The notes under the pieces are model-generated. The model saw only the letters and a list, made by a program, of their open reading frames with translations, did not search any database and was not told where the DNA came from. A stretch of 64,000 nucleotides of DNA from Scleroderma bovista (lineage: Eukaryota; Basidiomycota; Agaricomycetes; Boletales; Sclerodermataceae). Position numbers and translations under genes: made by a program. Positions 24,537-37,380 of this stretch are shown here, piece after piece. Position 1 is the stretch's first letter. Each line of letters opens with the position of its first letter. The stretch is from the NCBI GenBank assembly GCA_037178675.1, contig JAYMGJ010000473.1, positions 124,001 to 188,000 on the forward strand. The letters run 5' to 3'.

Positions 24537-27130
24537 TGATTGTGCATCGTGCTCTGACGTTTTCCTGTCCAGAATCCCCAGTTCCACGTCCAGAATCCCG
24601 CAGAATTCTCCTTACGATCGAGTATGTCCTCCGATCCTTCCTATATACTACTCTTTCAAGCGTTCGTCATAGACAACATTCATAGGTGGCTTTCTCTCAT
24701 TTCTATAAGAAATTCTCGCGAGCGGCGGTGAAATCCACCTTGTCATCTACAGCAGTGACCATCGTCACTCCACCCTTTATCACTAAGCCATCCTTTACTC
24801 GTTTACCGTATGAGTCAATGATCATACCCACTTGCTCGTATGTCCCTGTCACCCGTGCAGCGGACGAAAGACGTATGTCAAGAAACACCCAAATGACATC
24901 AGAAAGTTCCCAGTAGAAAAGTGAGCACTTTTCACTCAGACACACTTATCGATGGTCTTCGAAGGACAGGGTGCTAAGCATCTATTAGTTTCGAAACGGA
25001 TTACAATACCGAGGAAGTCTGTATACTGTCAGTGGCCCTAACCCTCTATCCGTGCAGTTCTGTCCTCAATGCATCTCTAGACATCTCCGAAAACTTTTGT
25101 CGCATTAGACTCGCCAACTTGCAATTGATTTGGCGTAGCAGGGGAGCAACTGTTGAGGTTGAAAAGGCAAGGAACAGGCTGAGGTTCCTCCTTCCTCCAC
25201 TAACTCTGTCACCACTCCTGCTATGCCTGCGCTGCCGCCGCCGCAACCCATATCTATGTCTGGCTTTCCAACGAGAGCACCCCTACCCAGCCTCGTATAC
25301 CCCTCGCTACACTATTCCACACTGGGAATCCATGCCCCCCACCACCGATCGTTGCAACTGCACAAGGGCTCTCTGCTTCCCGCACAACAAGAAGCCTTGG
25401 ATCACATGAGTGTGCTTTTCAACGTGATCCATGACCACGCACAGGACAAACGTAGCTGCTTGAGAGTGTGCTCATTTGGTTGTACATTGAGAGCGCCGTC
25501 GATGTCATAGATGGAGGTGTTGGATCCCCCCAATGACGTGCGACACCTTAACGACAATGACGAAAGCCGGAGCACAACATCTCCCCATGACACAACCACC
25601 ATAGTGAGACAATGACCATGGCCAATGCCACCATGGCATGGCAATAACAACAGGAAGGTAACCACGGAACATTAACAACACAGTGAAACAAGGGTCTTGT
25701 TGGCCGTACGTGGAAATGCTACATTGATCTTTGATTTGTACAGTACAGTGGAAATAATCATGCATCGGAATCATGTGGTGGGGAAAGGAATCCAACTGGT
25801 ATGGCGAATGGGAGTACAAATTCAATACCAATAAACAGGGGAAATAATGTAAAATGGGAGATGAATGGTGCGTATGGCCGCACAAATGGAAATAAAAGGT
25901 TCGATGTGGGGTTCAGGGTTTATGGAATGGACTGCAATGTTTCCGTGTAAGTCAGGTGCATACAAGCAGAAATACGACGAACCTTGTCTGCCAACGTCGT
26001 GTCTACAGTCGAGTTTGCCTCCATAGAGCTCTTTCTCTTTGTCTAGCGAGCACACGACATAGAAAGGCGTAGAAACCATCAGCACCGTGTGCAAGATCGG
26101 CATGTACTTTGCAGTGTGCATATGGCTCATGTCGCGGGGTAGAGGTCTGTGCGGCCTGAGGTGCACCTGGTGCCAATGTGCTGCGCGTAGTGTACAAGAT
26201 AAGATAGTCATTCCATGCAGTCGATGCAAAAACAAAACGTACCGACTCGTAATAGGATTCGCGCGACCATGCGCGTGTATGAAACTGGTACTGACAGTTC
26301 CTCTGGCTCATCGGTGAAGACTGACAGAGCACTGTCTGTAGGATCGTTGACGACGAGAGTTGGAATGGGCTGGGCAGGGGGAGGTGCGGGGACTTCTTCA
26401 GGTACAGCGGTGCTGGAGTAGGACCGCGAGTTGACTCTGTACATTCAGCAGAGATGACCTCTCCGGAAAGCAGGGAGGACGGCCCTTTCGGGAGAGCAGG
26501 TGCGGGTTCAAGAGATAAGGCTGCAGCCTCGCAAATGGGCGATTCAGGAATAGGGCTGGGCGTCCATACAGCGGGTTGAGCTGGGATCTATAGTTTGATG
26601 AGGGATGAACTAGAGTCCTTGCACTCGGGTGTGGGTGGATAAAAAGAGCCTGTGGTGGACGCGGTATCGGAGTCGGGGGGCGGGGAAGTTGCTGAGCCTG
26701 CGCAGTCAGGTAGAACTGGGGATACTGAATGCAGTCGAGGAGCGTTGCATCACCGTCCCGACGGGTGAGCGAAAGGTCGACTTTTTCACGGGAGTAGTGG
26801 CCATGGCTGAAGGGATGGAATAGATAATTACATCACCAAATTTGCCCAAACCATATATACGAATATATCATAATATCGCACCTATCGACAGTGTAGATAG
26901 TATCGCCTAAGACCCCTGTACATAGATGAATATGGAAAAACGATTTTGACGATCGACACCACATGGAGACGATATGACGCGGTCGGTTGTGGTCACTGCG
27001 TAGGTGTACTGGCGATCCAGTGCTGTTTGATCTCTCATTGGACTAGATATATCAGACGATATTCTATAGGGTTTGTTGTAAAGGCGTTAGGGTTCGTTCA
27101 GCGTTCGCCTAGAAAACAGACCACCATTTC
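24537..27130. other. Region with open segments but no resolved gene
   Basis: Protein-like open segments occur on the minus strand around 24,945-24,703 (G-T-Y-E-Q-V-G-M-I-I-D-S-Y-G-K-R), 26,810-26,440 (Ser/Pro-rich, beginning near G-H-Y-S-R-E-K-V-D-L-S-L) and 26,440-25,860 (including M-P-I-L-H-T-V-L-M-V-S-T-P-F-Y-V-V-C). The last two may be exons of one minus-strand gene ending near 25,860. I could not connect them with consistent splicing or name a family. Confidence 0.25.
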
Positions 27131-27634
27131 CACGCAGAATTGTACTGTGTCAATTCTGCGCATATTAGCCTGTGTATATCTGTGTGTGAAATAAATGTTT
27201 ATAGACCATTTTGTAAACATTTGTACATAAACATTGTGATGAAATGAGTGTATCGAACAAGTACAATACTATTTTAACACCTGCATCGCATACAAATGTC
27301 AACTGCCAAAATAATGTGTGGTATTGATTTGATACACAAATATGCGCAGAAATGCATTGTATCAATTGTGCGTGAAACAAACATATCGCTCCAAAACACA
27401 TGTATTGTTGTATATGCCATCACATAAATTATAGAATTTGGCATGATATTATTAGGTGTCTTTTTCATAGCACAAACTGCGCAGAAATGCATGGTGTCAT
27501 TTTTGCGCGAAATCATATGCTTCATGCCAGACAAATGTGGAAATGTTGTCCAGTCAAAATAACACATCAAACAAATACATTTTATACGTTACATACATCC
27601 GTCCTACGCAGAATTACATGCATTGTTTTCTGCG
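27131..27634. repeat. Palindrome cluster 1 (four copies), upstream of gene A
   Basis: Copies of the ~33-bp imperfect palindrome lie at about 27,131-27,162, 27,342-27,373, 27,478-27,510 and 27,604-27,634. The first has perfect 10-bp arms, CGCAGAATTG and CAATTCTGCG, around an 8-nt loop. The other three keep the CGCAGAA left arm but have weaker right arms. All lie in AT-rich DNA 300-800 bp upstream of the ParB-like gene start. Confidence 0.75.
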
Positions 27635-27936
27635 GGATGTAAGCACATATCTATTTTTAGTTTACTATTGATGGCATCATGTGTTAATAATAACGATGTT
27701 ATATATAACCTAGCAATGAGAGTAGCTAGAATATCTATGCAATATTATTGACCACTACTTTATAGATGATAGATAATATACATCATTGATATGACGCCAA
27801 TAATCACAGCTGAATCCGAGTTGAATCACCGCTATGTTGTGTTGTATTTATTCCAACTAAACATTCCGACATATATAAAACCAGATCGGGCATTCAAACC
27901 GCCTCACATCTTGCAACCATCTAACTCACAGGATCG

Positions 27937-30900
27937 ATGCCTCCAAAGGATAAAACCAAGGCTTCAGACGGCAGGGTAGACAAGGGGAAGAAGGGAAAGG
28001 GAAAGGCAGCGGAAGTTGGGGAGAAGGTGAGTCATACGATCATCGCATGATGATAATTTACTGACGATCATGTGCGATCAACGATCTATAGAAACAAAAG
28101 ATTAAGGACACCTTGCTGAGTGCCCCAGCCAAGACAGCCAAGCAGCACGATGCCTTGGATGAGAAGTCAAAGAAGGACAAGGCCGCGTTGAAGGCGTTGA
28201 TCGGATACGCTTGTTTGGACATTCTTGAACACGCCGATCGACTCAAGTTCGGAGAATATAACCCACGTCGCGTCGACAACGTTCAAGTACAAAAACTGCT
28301 CGAATCGTTTTACATCAACGAGGTAGATCGGTATCTGCCCGACCATCTAATCCATCTCTTCATTGCCAGAAAACTCCTTGTGGGGCAATGTTGGTCGGAT
28401 GATAAGTATGCAGGGGAGAAATTGCCGAAGGTGGAGATCGTGAGCAGTGCACCTGCGGATTGGTGCTTCATCGCAGCAGGTGGTCAGCATCGACTCGAGG
28501 CCCTCAAACTTTGGATCGTGAAGATCCAGAAGCTACTCAATGACAAGCAACAGGAAGAGAAGAAGATCTTGAACCAGGAAGTGGACGACGAGACGAAAGA
28601 TGAAACACTGTTATATTTGACGAACGTACTTCAACCGCAAATCGACCACCTCAAGGCGAAGGTGACGGCAAACGGGAATTGGATCATAGCTCTCTACAAC
28701 AAAGGTGTGTTATTCATTCTATTCATTTCATAACACCTCTTTCCGTCTATCCGATCATTGTGGCTACGATATCATGCGGGATACAGTGGATTATATTGTC
28801 TAAGTTGCGCATATCCAAGGTATGTCATTTCTGCGTGATTTTAATCATATGTCCATATTGATTGCCATTTTACACCTCATCGGACACCAACCATATCAAA
28901 CAAATTGTCCATGTCTGGACAAACGCATCGTATGTCACGCAAAATTAAAGTATATCCATTCTGCGTGATATTCACAACTTATACGAGGTAACGTGTTGTT
29001 TCATGTGTTCATGTAGTATCGATAAATGACCATATCCATTCAAACAGACCCAAGAGACCTAAGAGACCCACATCCAGCATCATGTTATTCATCGTATGTG
29101 TGTTTCATTGTTCACCGACACCGACACCTGTTGACAATACATATCACGCAGATTGAAATGCGATCAGTTTCGCGTGAAACTTGGACATCATTCATCGATA
29201 TTCGTTGTACACCCCGCATGATATAATCTTCCGATTCAAGCATACCCATTCCTATGTCAATCAAATGTTTATATCAAGCTTAAACTAACATCACACAGAC
29301 AAGGTCGATACCTCCGTCTGTATCCATCTCTCACAAAACGAAACGAAATGGGTTTATATGGAGACGCCAATGGAAGGACTTGTCATCAGGCAATGGGCAA
29401 TGAAGTCGGGGAACATCGATTGGGCCACAATATCCACGTCCTCTGAAATTCGAGGCATATCAGCCAAGCAACATGAAATGTTACGCCAGGATTATGGTTG
29501 GAATCTGGTCAGCGTCATGGATGCATCAAAGGACATCTTTTGGCAGGACAAACGAATCAACTCGCTCAATCAATTGCATGCACTCATATTCTCCCCAGAG
29601 GGAGGCGTGCGTCACGGTTCATCTCATCGTCACCACATAACACTGATTCCGTTGCAGTTGATCGCATATATCGCTCATATCCTCGAGGATCGATTCAAGT
29701 TATGTTTCAATAACGTTAAATTGGACGATAAGGACATAAGGCATCTCATGCAACAGGTCAAGAGAGACGAGCCAGAAGCGATCAAAGAACTCGAGAGGAT
29801 CTACGAATCCTTGAACGATGCCACATGCGTTACCGATGCTATGACATTGAAGATTCGCGAGGCTATCGAGGAGGCCTTCGTAACCACTATCGCCGAAACG
29901 AGTGCAACCAACTACCTGGGCAACATGTCTGACATTGCGTGGGTGATGGCATACAAAGAATATGTGTCGACTATCACGAGGATGATCGAGGACATCGTGT
30001 CTGGTATGAGGGCCGATGGATCTATCGACAACATTCCTGAAGACGTCTCCATCGCCCTCACAACCTGTCATCTCAAGATCAAAGTCGTCGTCGCCCATCT
30101 CGTCGACAAATACCACAACTTCCCTTTCTTTTGCCCCTCGTTCCTGGTTTCTCTACGTGACCATTACTCCAAGATTTCATGTGCGATTCTCGAAGTGCGT
30201 CCATCTATTTTCCTTGTCCATTTTTACGCGGAAGTGTAGTACTACGTTTCTGCGCGATACATGGCATCCTAAACTAAAGATATCGTACACAGTACTCTGC
30301 ATGGTGGACACCGTTCATCTACTCGACGAAACTCTTTCCAAAGGACTGGAATCCTGGATCTCCAAGCGCAGACATGATCCGTGCCATTCTCGCACATCCA
30401 TCGTTTGACATGGACGAACGCAACGAAGTCCTTGATCAAGTTAGTCCCTTCATACCATCATTTTCGATATGCAGTTCGTCCTGATTCAATCTTCAGATCG
30501 TGCAATTGACATTCGATCACTATGCTGCCTTCATCAATTTGGAGGCGCAACTCACCTCTGCATCAATTCCCTCGCGCCCAACAACTCAGTCCGACTTGTT
30601 CAAAATATTCGATTTCCCTGCCACGTCTTCATCCAAAAAATCAAGACCAGCTGTCGAGGAGGTTGTGGAAGATGAAGACACCGAACTTGACGAAGAGGAC
30701 AATGGTGCCATGGATGGAGACGACGATGACGACGAGAATTCTAAGGATTCAGAGTGGGGGAAGAACGATGATATCGCTCCGATCGAGGGTGAGACCCGCG
30801 AGGAGCGTACGAAGCGCCGTACTTCTCACAAGGATGCTGCTACTCTGCGTTCCGACCGCCTCAAAGCAGAGAGTTCGGAAGCTGTCACCATTCTTAGCAG

Positions 30901-32864
30901 CAGTCGCAAGCTCCCCAAGTCCAGTCCGGTCCCATTATATCAACCATGGTCTCGCAGGCATGCCATTGCCTCACATGCCCCGAAGGACGCTTTCCGCGGA
31001 ATCAATCTCATCCGCTACCACACTTGGCATTGGGCCGCCACCAGCCCCAACTCTTGGGTTCGCAGTTCGTGCATTCTCGCCGGCAGTGCTATCGTCGAGC
31101 ACTGTGTCATCATGGACTATCGCCATAAGCTGATCGGCGATACCAATGGCGGTCTCTGTTTCCTTAGAAACAAAATAGAGGCCGTCACTGAACCTTATCG
31201 CGTTGTTATCAAGAAAGGTCCTCGCCAAACGACATTATTCTCAAAGAAGCCTGCTGCCGCTGCAACCAGCATTCCTTCGTCAAGCATTCCCATTCCCCTC
31301 GAATGGGCAGATCAGCTCGTCGCACCCCCGAGCACCATCGAGGACTTTGACCTTGACGATGAGGTGGCCAACCATGGCCGTGAAGTCACTCAATCTCGCC
31401 AACGCAAACAGCTTCAACGTGCCATCACCATGCTCGAAGGTATTCCAATTTTCTGGCAAGATACCACTGGTTCTGCCACCAAGGCGGACAGGCCTTCCAT
31501 CAATCCTCAAATCCAATCTGTTTTCGAGAAACTGGTAAAGGTATGCTTTCATATTTCATCTCCCACATCATGCGTTTATTTCTCTTGTCATAGTATGGAA
31601 ACATCAATGCCTACGTGCAACGCCTTGGATCACGCGCATGCGATATCGATCTCTCCGTTGCGGAGTCCGATGGCGAGCGCCTCGACGTTGAATACCGGGG
31701 CACGTCCGATCTCCCCTCTTTGAAGAAGAGCGTTGTGTCACAGAGGTTCGTTATTTTATCTGCCCAGGAGGAGAAAGAGTTGTTGGCTGGAGTCGACGAA
31801 GAGGATGCGAATGTTGTACAACAGAGTGAGTTCTATTCAATCAGCTATTCGATTAGCACCACTCACTACAAAAGATCCTATAGCAGGCAGGGGTCACAGC
31901 AGTCCTCCAGAACAAGCAACACCATCCTCACCTCTGGTCGACGAAGACCATGCCCAACACACGACATTCGAAGACCATTTCCATCCCTCATCCCAACAAC
32001 ACGAAAGCAACGACGACCTGGATCAAACTCAACCTATCTCCACACAAGGTATGTTATCTATCCCTCCATTTTCACGCGATTTCCAAGGGTATCGATTCTG
32101 CGCATTTTTCATTGACAAAATATTGCCACGATCGTCAACTGTCATCCACCAAAATCCATGTTGATTTGCGCAGAATCGATATTGAGTAAATTCGCGTGAT
32201 ATTGGTATATTTTATTTACATTTACTGTGCTCATCCATCGTATTCTTCTAGAGGATCCTCCGTCCACACCTTGTTTGTGTCTTTTTCACAACGATCTGTC
32301 AATCAAACTGATTTGATTTCATACAAGCGATCGTCCATCAATTGCTTCCCAAGGAAATTGCTTGGAAGCAACAAGGTTCCGTTTCTCTCATTCCAATCTC
32401 TGAATTCAATCTATTGACAACATCCAAGGTGATCAGAACGATAAACAAGAATCCTACAGCATCAAGACTCGTTCTGCATCTTCAAGGCCCCGTCGCCAGC
32501 CCTCTCCCATTTGCCCTGGTAAGTCCATCCATTCAACTCTATTTTAAATACACCACATCGATCATAGTCACAGGCCAGCCTTCGAACATGATCCGTCCAT
32601 CTATCAACTCGTCCAACAATCCATCCGATGCAAAGCGACGTCTGTCGTCCAATTCGCAGCATGCACAACAAGAATCGAACAAACAGCCTGTCTCTCCACG
32701 CCGTATGTCTCAATCATGTGCCAATGTTTCACCACTCACCCGCCTTCTCTTCCACAATAGAAAAAAGGCCTGTCAAGCGTCCAAAGACATGGGTGGGTGA
32801 GAAGAGTGCAGTGGCTGCGAACAAGATGGCCGTGGATGATGATCATTCTCAATTTGTTGCTTGA
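27937..32864 (+). CDS. Gene A: large protein with a ParB/sulfiredoxin-like N-terminal domain
   Basis: Ten exons (27937-28026, 28092-28704, 29299-30194, 30293-30439, 30497-31540, 31594-31825, 31884-32048, 32429-32518, 32574-32702, 32761-32864) total 3,510 nt, exactly 1,169 codons plus stop. After a Lys-rich start, residues 84-104 read F-G-E-Y-N-P-R-R-V-D and L-L-E-S-F-Y, and residues 158-168 read A-A-G-G-Q-H-R-L-E-A-L. These are the two hallmark motifs of ParB/Srx-fold domains (N-P-R-x2-D and G-x-H-R-x2-A), and N-W-I-I-A-L-Y-N-K with a later H-L-S-Q-N-E fits the rest of the fold. The next 700 residues are globular and unknown; residues ~600-660 are acidic (D/E runs), and the C-terminus is Ser/Pro-rich and basic. 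Several introns are unusually long (594, 380, 98 nt) and contain palindrome copies. Gene B follows on the same strand. Whether the domain binds DNA, hydrolyses nucleotide or acts as a nuclease cannot be told from sequence. Confidence 0.65.
28804..29177. repeat. Palindrome cluster 2 (three copies) inside intron 2 of gene A
   Basis: Copies lie at about 28,804-28,836 (left arm decayed), 28,935-28,969 (arms TCACGCAAAAT / ATTCTGCGTGA) and 29,144-29,177. They fall within the 594-nt intron 28,705-29,298, far longer than the usual ~55 nt introns of this window. Confidence 0.75.
30226..30257. repeat. Palindrome copy inside intron 3 of gene A
   Basis: A copy with left arm ACGCGGAA and right arm TTTCTGCGCGA lies in the 98-nt intron 30,195-30,292. 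Without it the intron would be of normal size. Confidence 0.65.
32070..32199. repeat. Palindrome cluster 3 (two copies) inside intron 7 of gene A
   Basis: Copies at about 32,070-32,104 and 32,166-32,199 lie within the 380-nt intron 32,049-32,428. The first starts TTCACGCG and ends ATTCTGCGCA; the second starts TTTGCGCAGAAT and ends ATTCGCGTGAT, so its two halves are partly exchanged in detail. Confidence 0.7.
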
Positions 32865-33073
32865 ATTCAGTCATACAGTACATGTTGCCCCGTATCAAAT
32901 GCAACATACGAATCAAATACGTACATCATGGTGTCGTTACATTGCTATGCATTTGCCATAGTATACATAACAATGAACAAACAATATCGTCCGATTGTTT
33001 CATGTTCCTGGAATGAGTCCACTTGTATTCAGATTCGTCCGTCCAATGTTTTCTAACACGAGCCACACATTTG

Positions 33074-33386
33074 TCACGCGGAATCACATCATCTTCATTT
33101 CGCATGTAATAGACGGGTCCATCTCCTACGCACAATCGATGCATGTCTGTTTTGCGTGACATCGCCTTGTTCGACGTAGATCAGGCCATTCCAAGCAGTA
33201 TTTCACGCAGAAGCATTTGTGTTTGATTCTGCGTCGTATACACCACTGTTGTTCAGACATGCATCCATTCCACACGCGTTTCTTTGACTTCGACATGTCC
33301 ACTTTGCATGCTATTCGTACCCCAATACTTGTATCTTTTAACACACCTTCTTCACGCTGAATCACACCCATTGATCATTGCGCGAC
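33074..33386. repeat. Palindrome cluster 4 (four copies) between genes A and B
   Basis: Copies at about 33,074-33,106, 33,126-33,159, 33,202-33,236 and 33,351-33,386 follow the stop of gene A by 210-520 bp. The third has perfect 8-bp arms ACGCAGAA / TTCTGCGT. Confidence 0.7.
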
Positions 33387-33539
33387 AGACTTGGTGTAGA
33401 AGAACATCGTCTCGTCGTCGCATGATTCGTCAGACATCCACTCCAAGAATGAAATTAAATGAAATAGACTCTCAACAATATAATGTCGAATTCCGCTCGT
33501 CAGCTATGTCCAGCTGCTGTCTGATACCCTAACGCTACT

Positions 33540-34420
33540 CGAACGTACGCCAACCCCTGCCTATTCCGCAACCCATCGTTTCTAACAAAACACCACACTT
33601 CTTCACTACTCTTCAACAGGCACACACCTCCCATACATGAAATAGAATAGATACATAGAATCTTGTTGATCCATCACTGTCAGCTCACCCGCTATCTTTA
33701 CACAAGTAATAATACCCACAACCATATCTCAACATTTCCTTACCCCGTGCACATCTCCCTTCCGCACAACTCACCATCGCATCCTCTCCAATCACAATGA
33801 TGTCCTTTCTCCATCCTACTCCTTTCCTTCTCACTCTCATCCATCATAATATCACTTGTCGTTGCGTGATCCAATTTCTCCCCTCCCGCATTCAATTCCC
33901 TTCCAACAACATCCATCGCTTCTCCCTTTCTGCTCGTGTCACAACAATGGATACGCGTCTCCTTCGTTTTCGTGTGTGTCGCTCGTTTCCTCTTTTCACT
34001 CACAACATAATCCATCTTTGCTCGTTGTATCTCTGTCTCCAGCATCAAAATTTCTTTCTCTCAAACTGCAATTACGTTCCTCACGTAATCTCCAGCAATC
34101 ATGCTCTCCTCCTCTGAACAAACCACGTCCCATCTCCCAATCCATCGGTCCGTTATTTATCCATGTAAGCCTTCTAAATATCCAACCCGCCTTCGCCTCT
34201 ACCGTTCCGTCACAATCTAACTTTCGTAATTCACTCCCCGCCAATTCAATCCTCTTTCTTCCGTCGTCCCTGTCCCATCTTACTGGTCCCCGACTACGCC
34301 GACCCTCCCTAACTTAAACGTTCGCCTATGTTTTTCCACCTCCGCTCTCTTTTATAAATCTCTCCTCCTCTGTCCCTCCTCTCCCTTCCATTCCTCCCTT
34401 AATATCTCCCCATCCAAATC
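33540..34420 (+). promoter_or_regulatory. Pyrimidine-rich upstream region of gene B
   Basis: About 880 bp immediately upstream of the gene B start are strongly C/T-rich on the coding strand (repeated CTCTC, TTCCC, CCATC). TATAAA occurs at about 34,352-34,357, some 65 bp before the ATG. Pyrimidine-rich tracts are common in fungal promoters, so this is probably the gene B promoter. No gene is evident in it. Confidence 0.4.
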
Positions 34421-35560
34421 ATGTCTCGTTCACGTTCCGATTCAGATTTCAGTTCCCCTCATGCGTACGTTCACCTGTTCATCCTGTCGTCCCAAAAACA
34501 TCCATGCCATTCTTTTCATAGGCACCCTCTTCGTCTTCCCATAGACGATGCTCACTTCCATGAGGACCACGGCGTCATCTCTGGCACTGACGTTGACGAT
34601 CTCAACGATCCTCTCAACCCATCTGACCCTATTGACCACGACGCTACACGTGTCGACGAAGAGAGCAACGATAGTCCTTTCGACGTCGCAGACATCCCAC
34701 AGCAGCTATTGGCCAACGATGCCCACGACCAAACAGACGTTCACGTCGCCCTCTATCAAAACAACCCCTCTCGCAAGCATGACCACCTCGCAAAGTTTAA
34801 CGCTTCCCAACCAAAGTCCATTTCTCTCAGCAGGTTGATCAACCTCTCCACTCAATCTCATGTCCGATCCGCTGTCAATCTCCTCACCACTCGCCATCGT
34901 CTCTCCGTCGACGACCGCTATATCGTCAATGTCAACGACCCGGACGTCATTCCTTGCGTCGGCCCACATTATCTTGATTATACTCTCTACGTCGGCGCTC
35001 GTCGTGGCCTCGATGCCACTCTTCCAAGCATAGAAATCCAACACAATTGGTCCTGCAAACTTACGTTCGGAATGACGCATCGACTCTGGCCTGACAAGAA
35101 CAGCGACGCACTGCCCTTTCATCCACAAGGTCGAATGATGTACATCGGCACTAGACTCGACGATCAGCTCTGGATCGCCATGGTCCCTAGGCAATTCTTT
35201 CTCAAAGACAATCCAGACCGTGCTCGCCATCGTCTTCCCGTCCTGGATGCACCCACCACTGCATTGGCGACTCGTCATCGGCTCATGATGATCATGTTCT
35301 TCGCCCACGTCTTTACATCCATGCGACTTGCCGACATCCATTGCTTCGAAAGTTATCCTGACCCTCTGACGTATGCATCCGTCAAGGAATCTACAGAAAT
35401 CCTGTGAGTGTTCGTTTCCATCGTCTTACGTCTGGCAACGACCACCTGGCATCGTAGTGGCATTTGTGCCAGATGCTGACTTGCCATACACTTACTCTCT
35501 GGCAAGACGCGTCGCCATCCGAGTCGTGCCTCCCATATCATCGTCCATCAGACGTGTCGT

Positions 35561-35595
35561 TTTCGCGCAGAAACAGACACCTCCATTTTCGCGCA
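35561..35595. repeat. Palindrome copy inside intron 2 of gene B
   Basis: A copy with arms CGCGCAGAAA / TTTTCGCGCA lies in the 226-nt intron 35,404-35,629. The intron also contains a shorter 54-nt intron-like segment at its start and an open stretch, but using that stretch as an exon breaks the frame. Confidence 0.6.
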
Positions 35596-37380
35596 TTTTC
35601 TGTCTTCATATTGACCATCCCCTTCGCAGAGGCCGCATGGGTGAAGCGCAATGTTCCTTCACCATGAGATTGCAAGACGTACAGCAAGTCCATCATGGCC
35701 TACGTGTCCTCTGGAGGGACTGGGTCAGGGCTGCTCCCAGATCCTGGAAGTCCGACGATTTCCTCCTCAACAATTCCCCCATCGGTATCTCCATGCGATA
35801 CGGTCAAAACCAGCGCATCATGATGCCTGGTCATGTCGATGTCGAGAGACTCAACTGGAGTCACGATCGCGATTTACAGTACATACATCAATTTACCTTT
35901 GCCCTCGCCACTCACATCAGGTGTGTATTTCTTTCATCGCATTGATCCGGACATCGACCATCGTCGCACAGTGCTCTTACCGTCGACGAGTGGGATGACA
36001 TCGATGCTGGTGACATGGAGCATCGTCATGGGGATCTTTACGACCGCACCAACAACGACGATGCTCGACAACAGGTCGATCTCGACGATCTCCCTCTACT
36101 CGACGACGACGGTTTCGAAATAAACGTCTATGATGTAGGTGGCTATCGAGTTCCCAGACGCCTCCCCTCCCAGTCGACCAAGTGTGGTGCTCTTCTCAAC
36201 CTCGAGCGCGTTCACGAACTCTTTGAAGAACAGGACGATGATGGCGACGACATGCCCACCGATCCCACCTTTTTCATATACCCCATCGCCTACACTCGCA
36301 ACCTTGGAAATCTCAAATCCCCCTCCATCATCGTGCCCTTCCAGCACATGTTACGCGAAGTAGATCTCGACCTTTGACCCGACCTCGTGCACGAAAACAT
36401 GGACGTGGACGAGGACGATGACGATGTCCCACATCGGTACGGTTCCCCTGTGCTCCATGGTCAAGGTTGTCAGATATACAACACCATCTCCCACCGTGTG
36501 CGCACGGAACCCAGGTTCCACTTCGTCCAGCTTGGCATGGTCACCACCGCACTGGCTGGTTCTTCCACGAAATCGACTGCTCGCGAGCGTCATTGGACCA
36601 GACGCGTCAAATTCTGTGATCAGGCCCTTCCTCACAAACGCTTTGCAGAAAAGGTGTCTGGCAATCACCAGCCACAGGATCTGCGGTTCGAAAACACCTA
36701 CACCCTCGACGTTTTTCGAATGAATCCCGACCAGCGGAACGGATCGTAAGTTCGTCCTTCCATACTACCGCGCTCCTCGGGTTGATTCGTCGATCATGTC
36801 ACAACAGTTTCATTTATGACAATGTAATATGCCGGCTGCTCAAGGCTTGGACCCATCCGCGCGTTTTAGGTCCCATCAAAGATGTCATGGTATTCCTAGA
36901 ACCGAACGTAAGTCCTTGATTGTCGCATGGGTCTGACTCATCGAATGTCCTGCACGCAGGTCATACCGAATTTACTTCAATCTGCCACATATCCGATCAC
37001 GGCGATGCTGGACATATTCTGGAACAAGTATGTTCCGTTCATAAAGAAAGGGAAGATGGTGGATCACTGCACCATCGAAACGGTGTCCATGCTCGAGCGT
37101 GCTCTCAACTACGGTCACACGGGAAACGCCGCCGTCCTTCCACGCAGCATTATGGATCGATCGTGGCTCTCGTTGGGCCTCCTGAACGATGGCTTCCCTT
37201 GCTTGTCGGATGCATTCATCGCCCACGGCTCCATGTCGATCGGCAACATGGTCGTTCGGAACGATGCTTGGCCCATCGATCATAAGAGCCGTCGCCCTCT
37301 AACGTCCACGAAGAGAGCACTCGAGCTGACGTACGGGCACGAGTATTATCAGGTATGTGCCGTTCTTGAAACACACCGCT

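Noticed and set aside
24686..25510. Plus-strand frames of 76-125 codons
   Set aside because: Overlap with equally open minus-strand segments, no start context or domain; kept only as an unresolved region.
35458..35629. An open stretch in gene B intron 2 reading V-A-F-V-P-D-A-D-L-P-Y-T-Y-S as a possible extra exon
   Set aside because: A 54-nt intron before it looks normal, but using the stretch shifts the frame by one base relative to exon 2, and joining 35403 to 35630 keeps the full 4,164-nt frame. Left as an alternative only.
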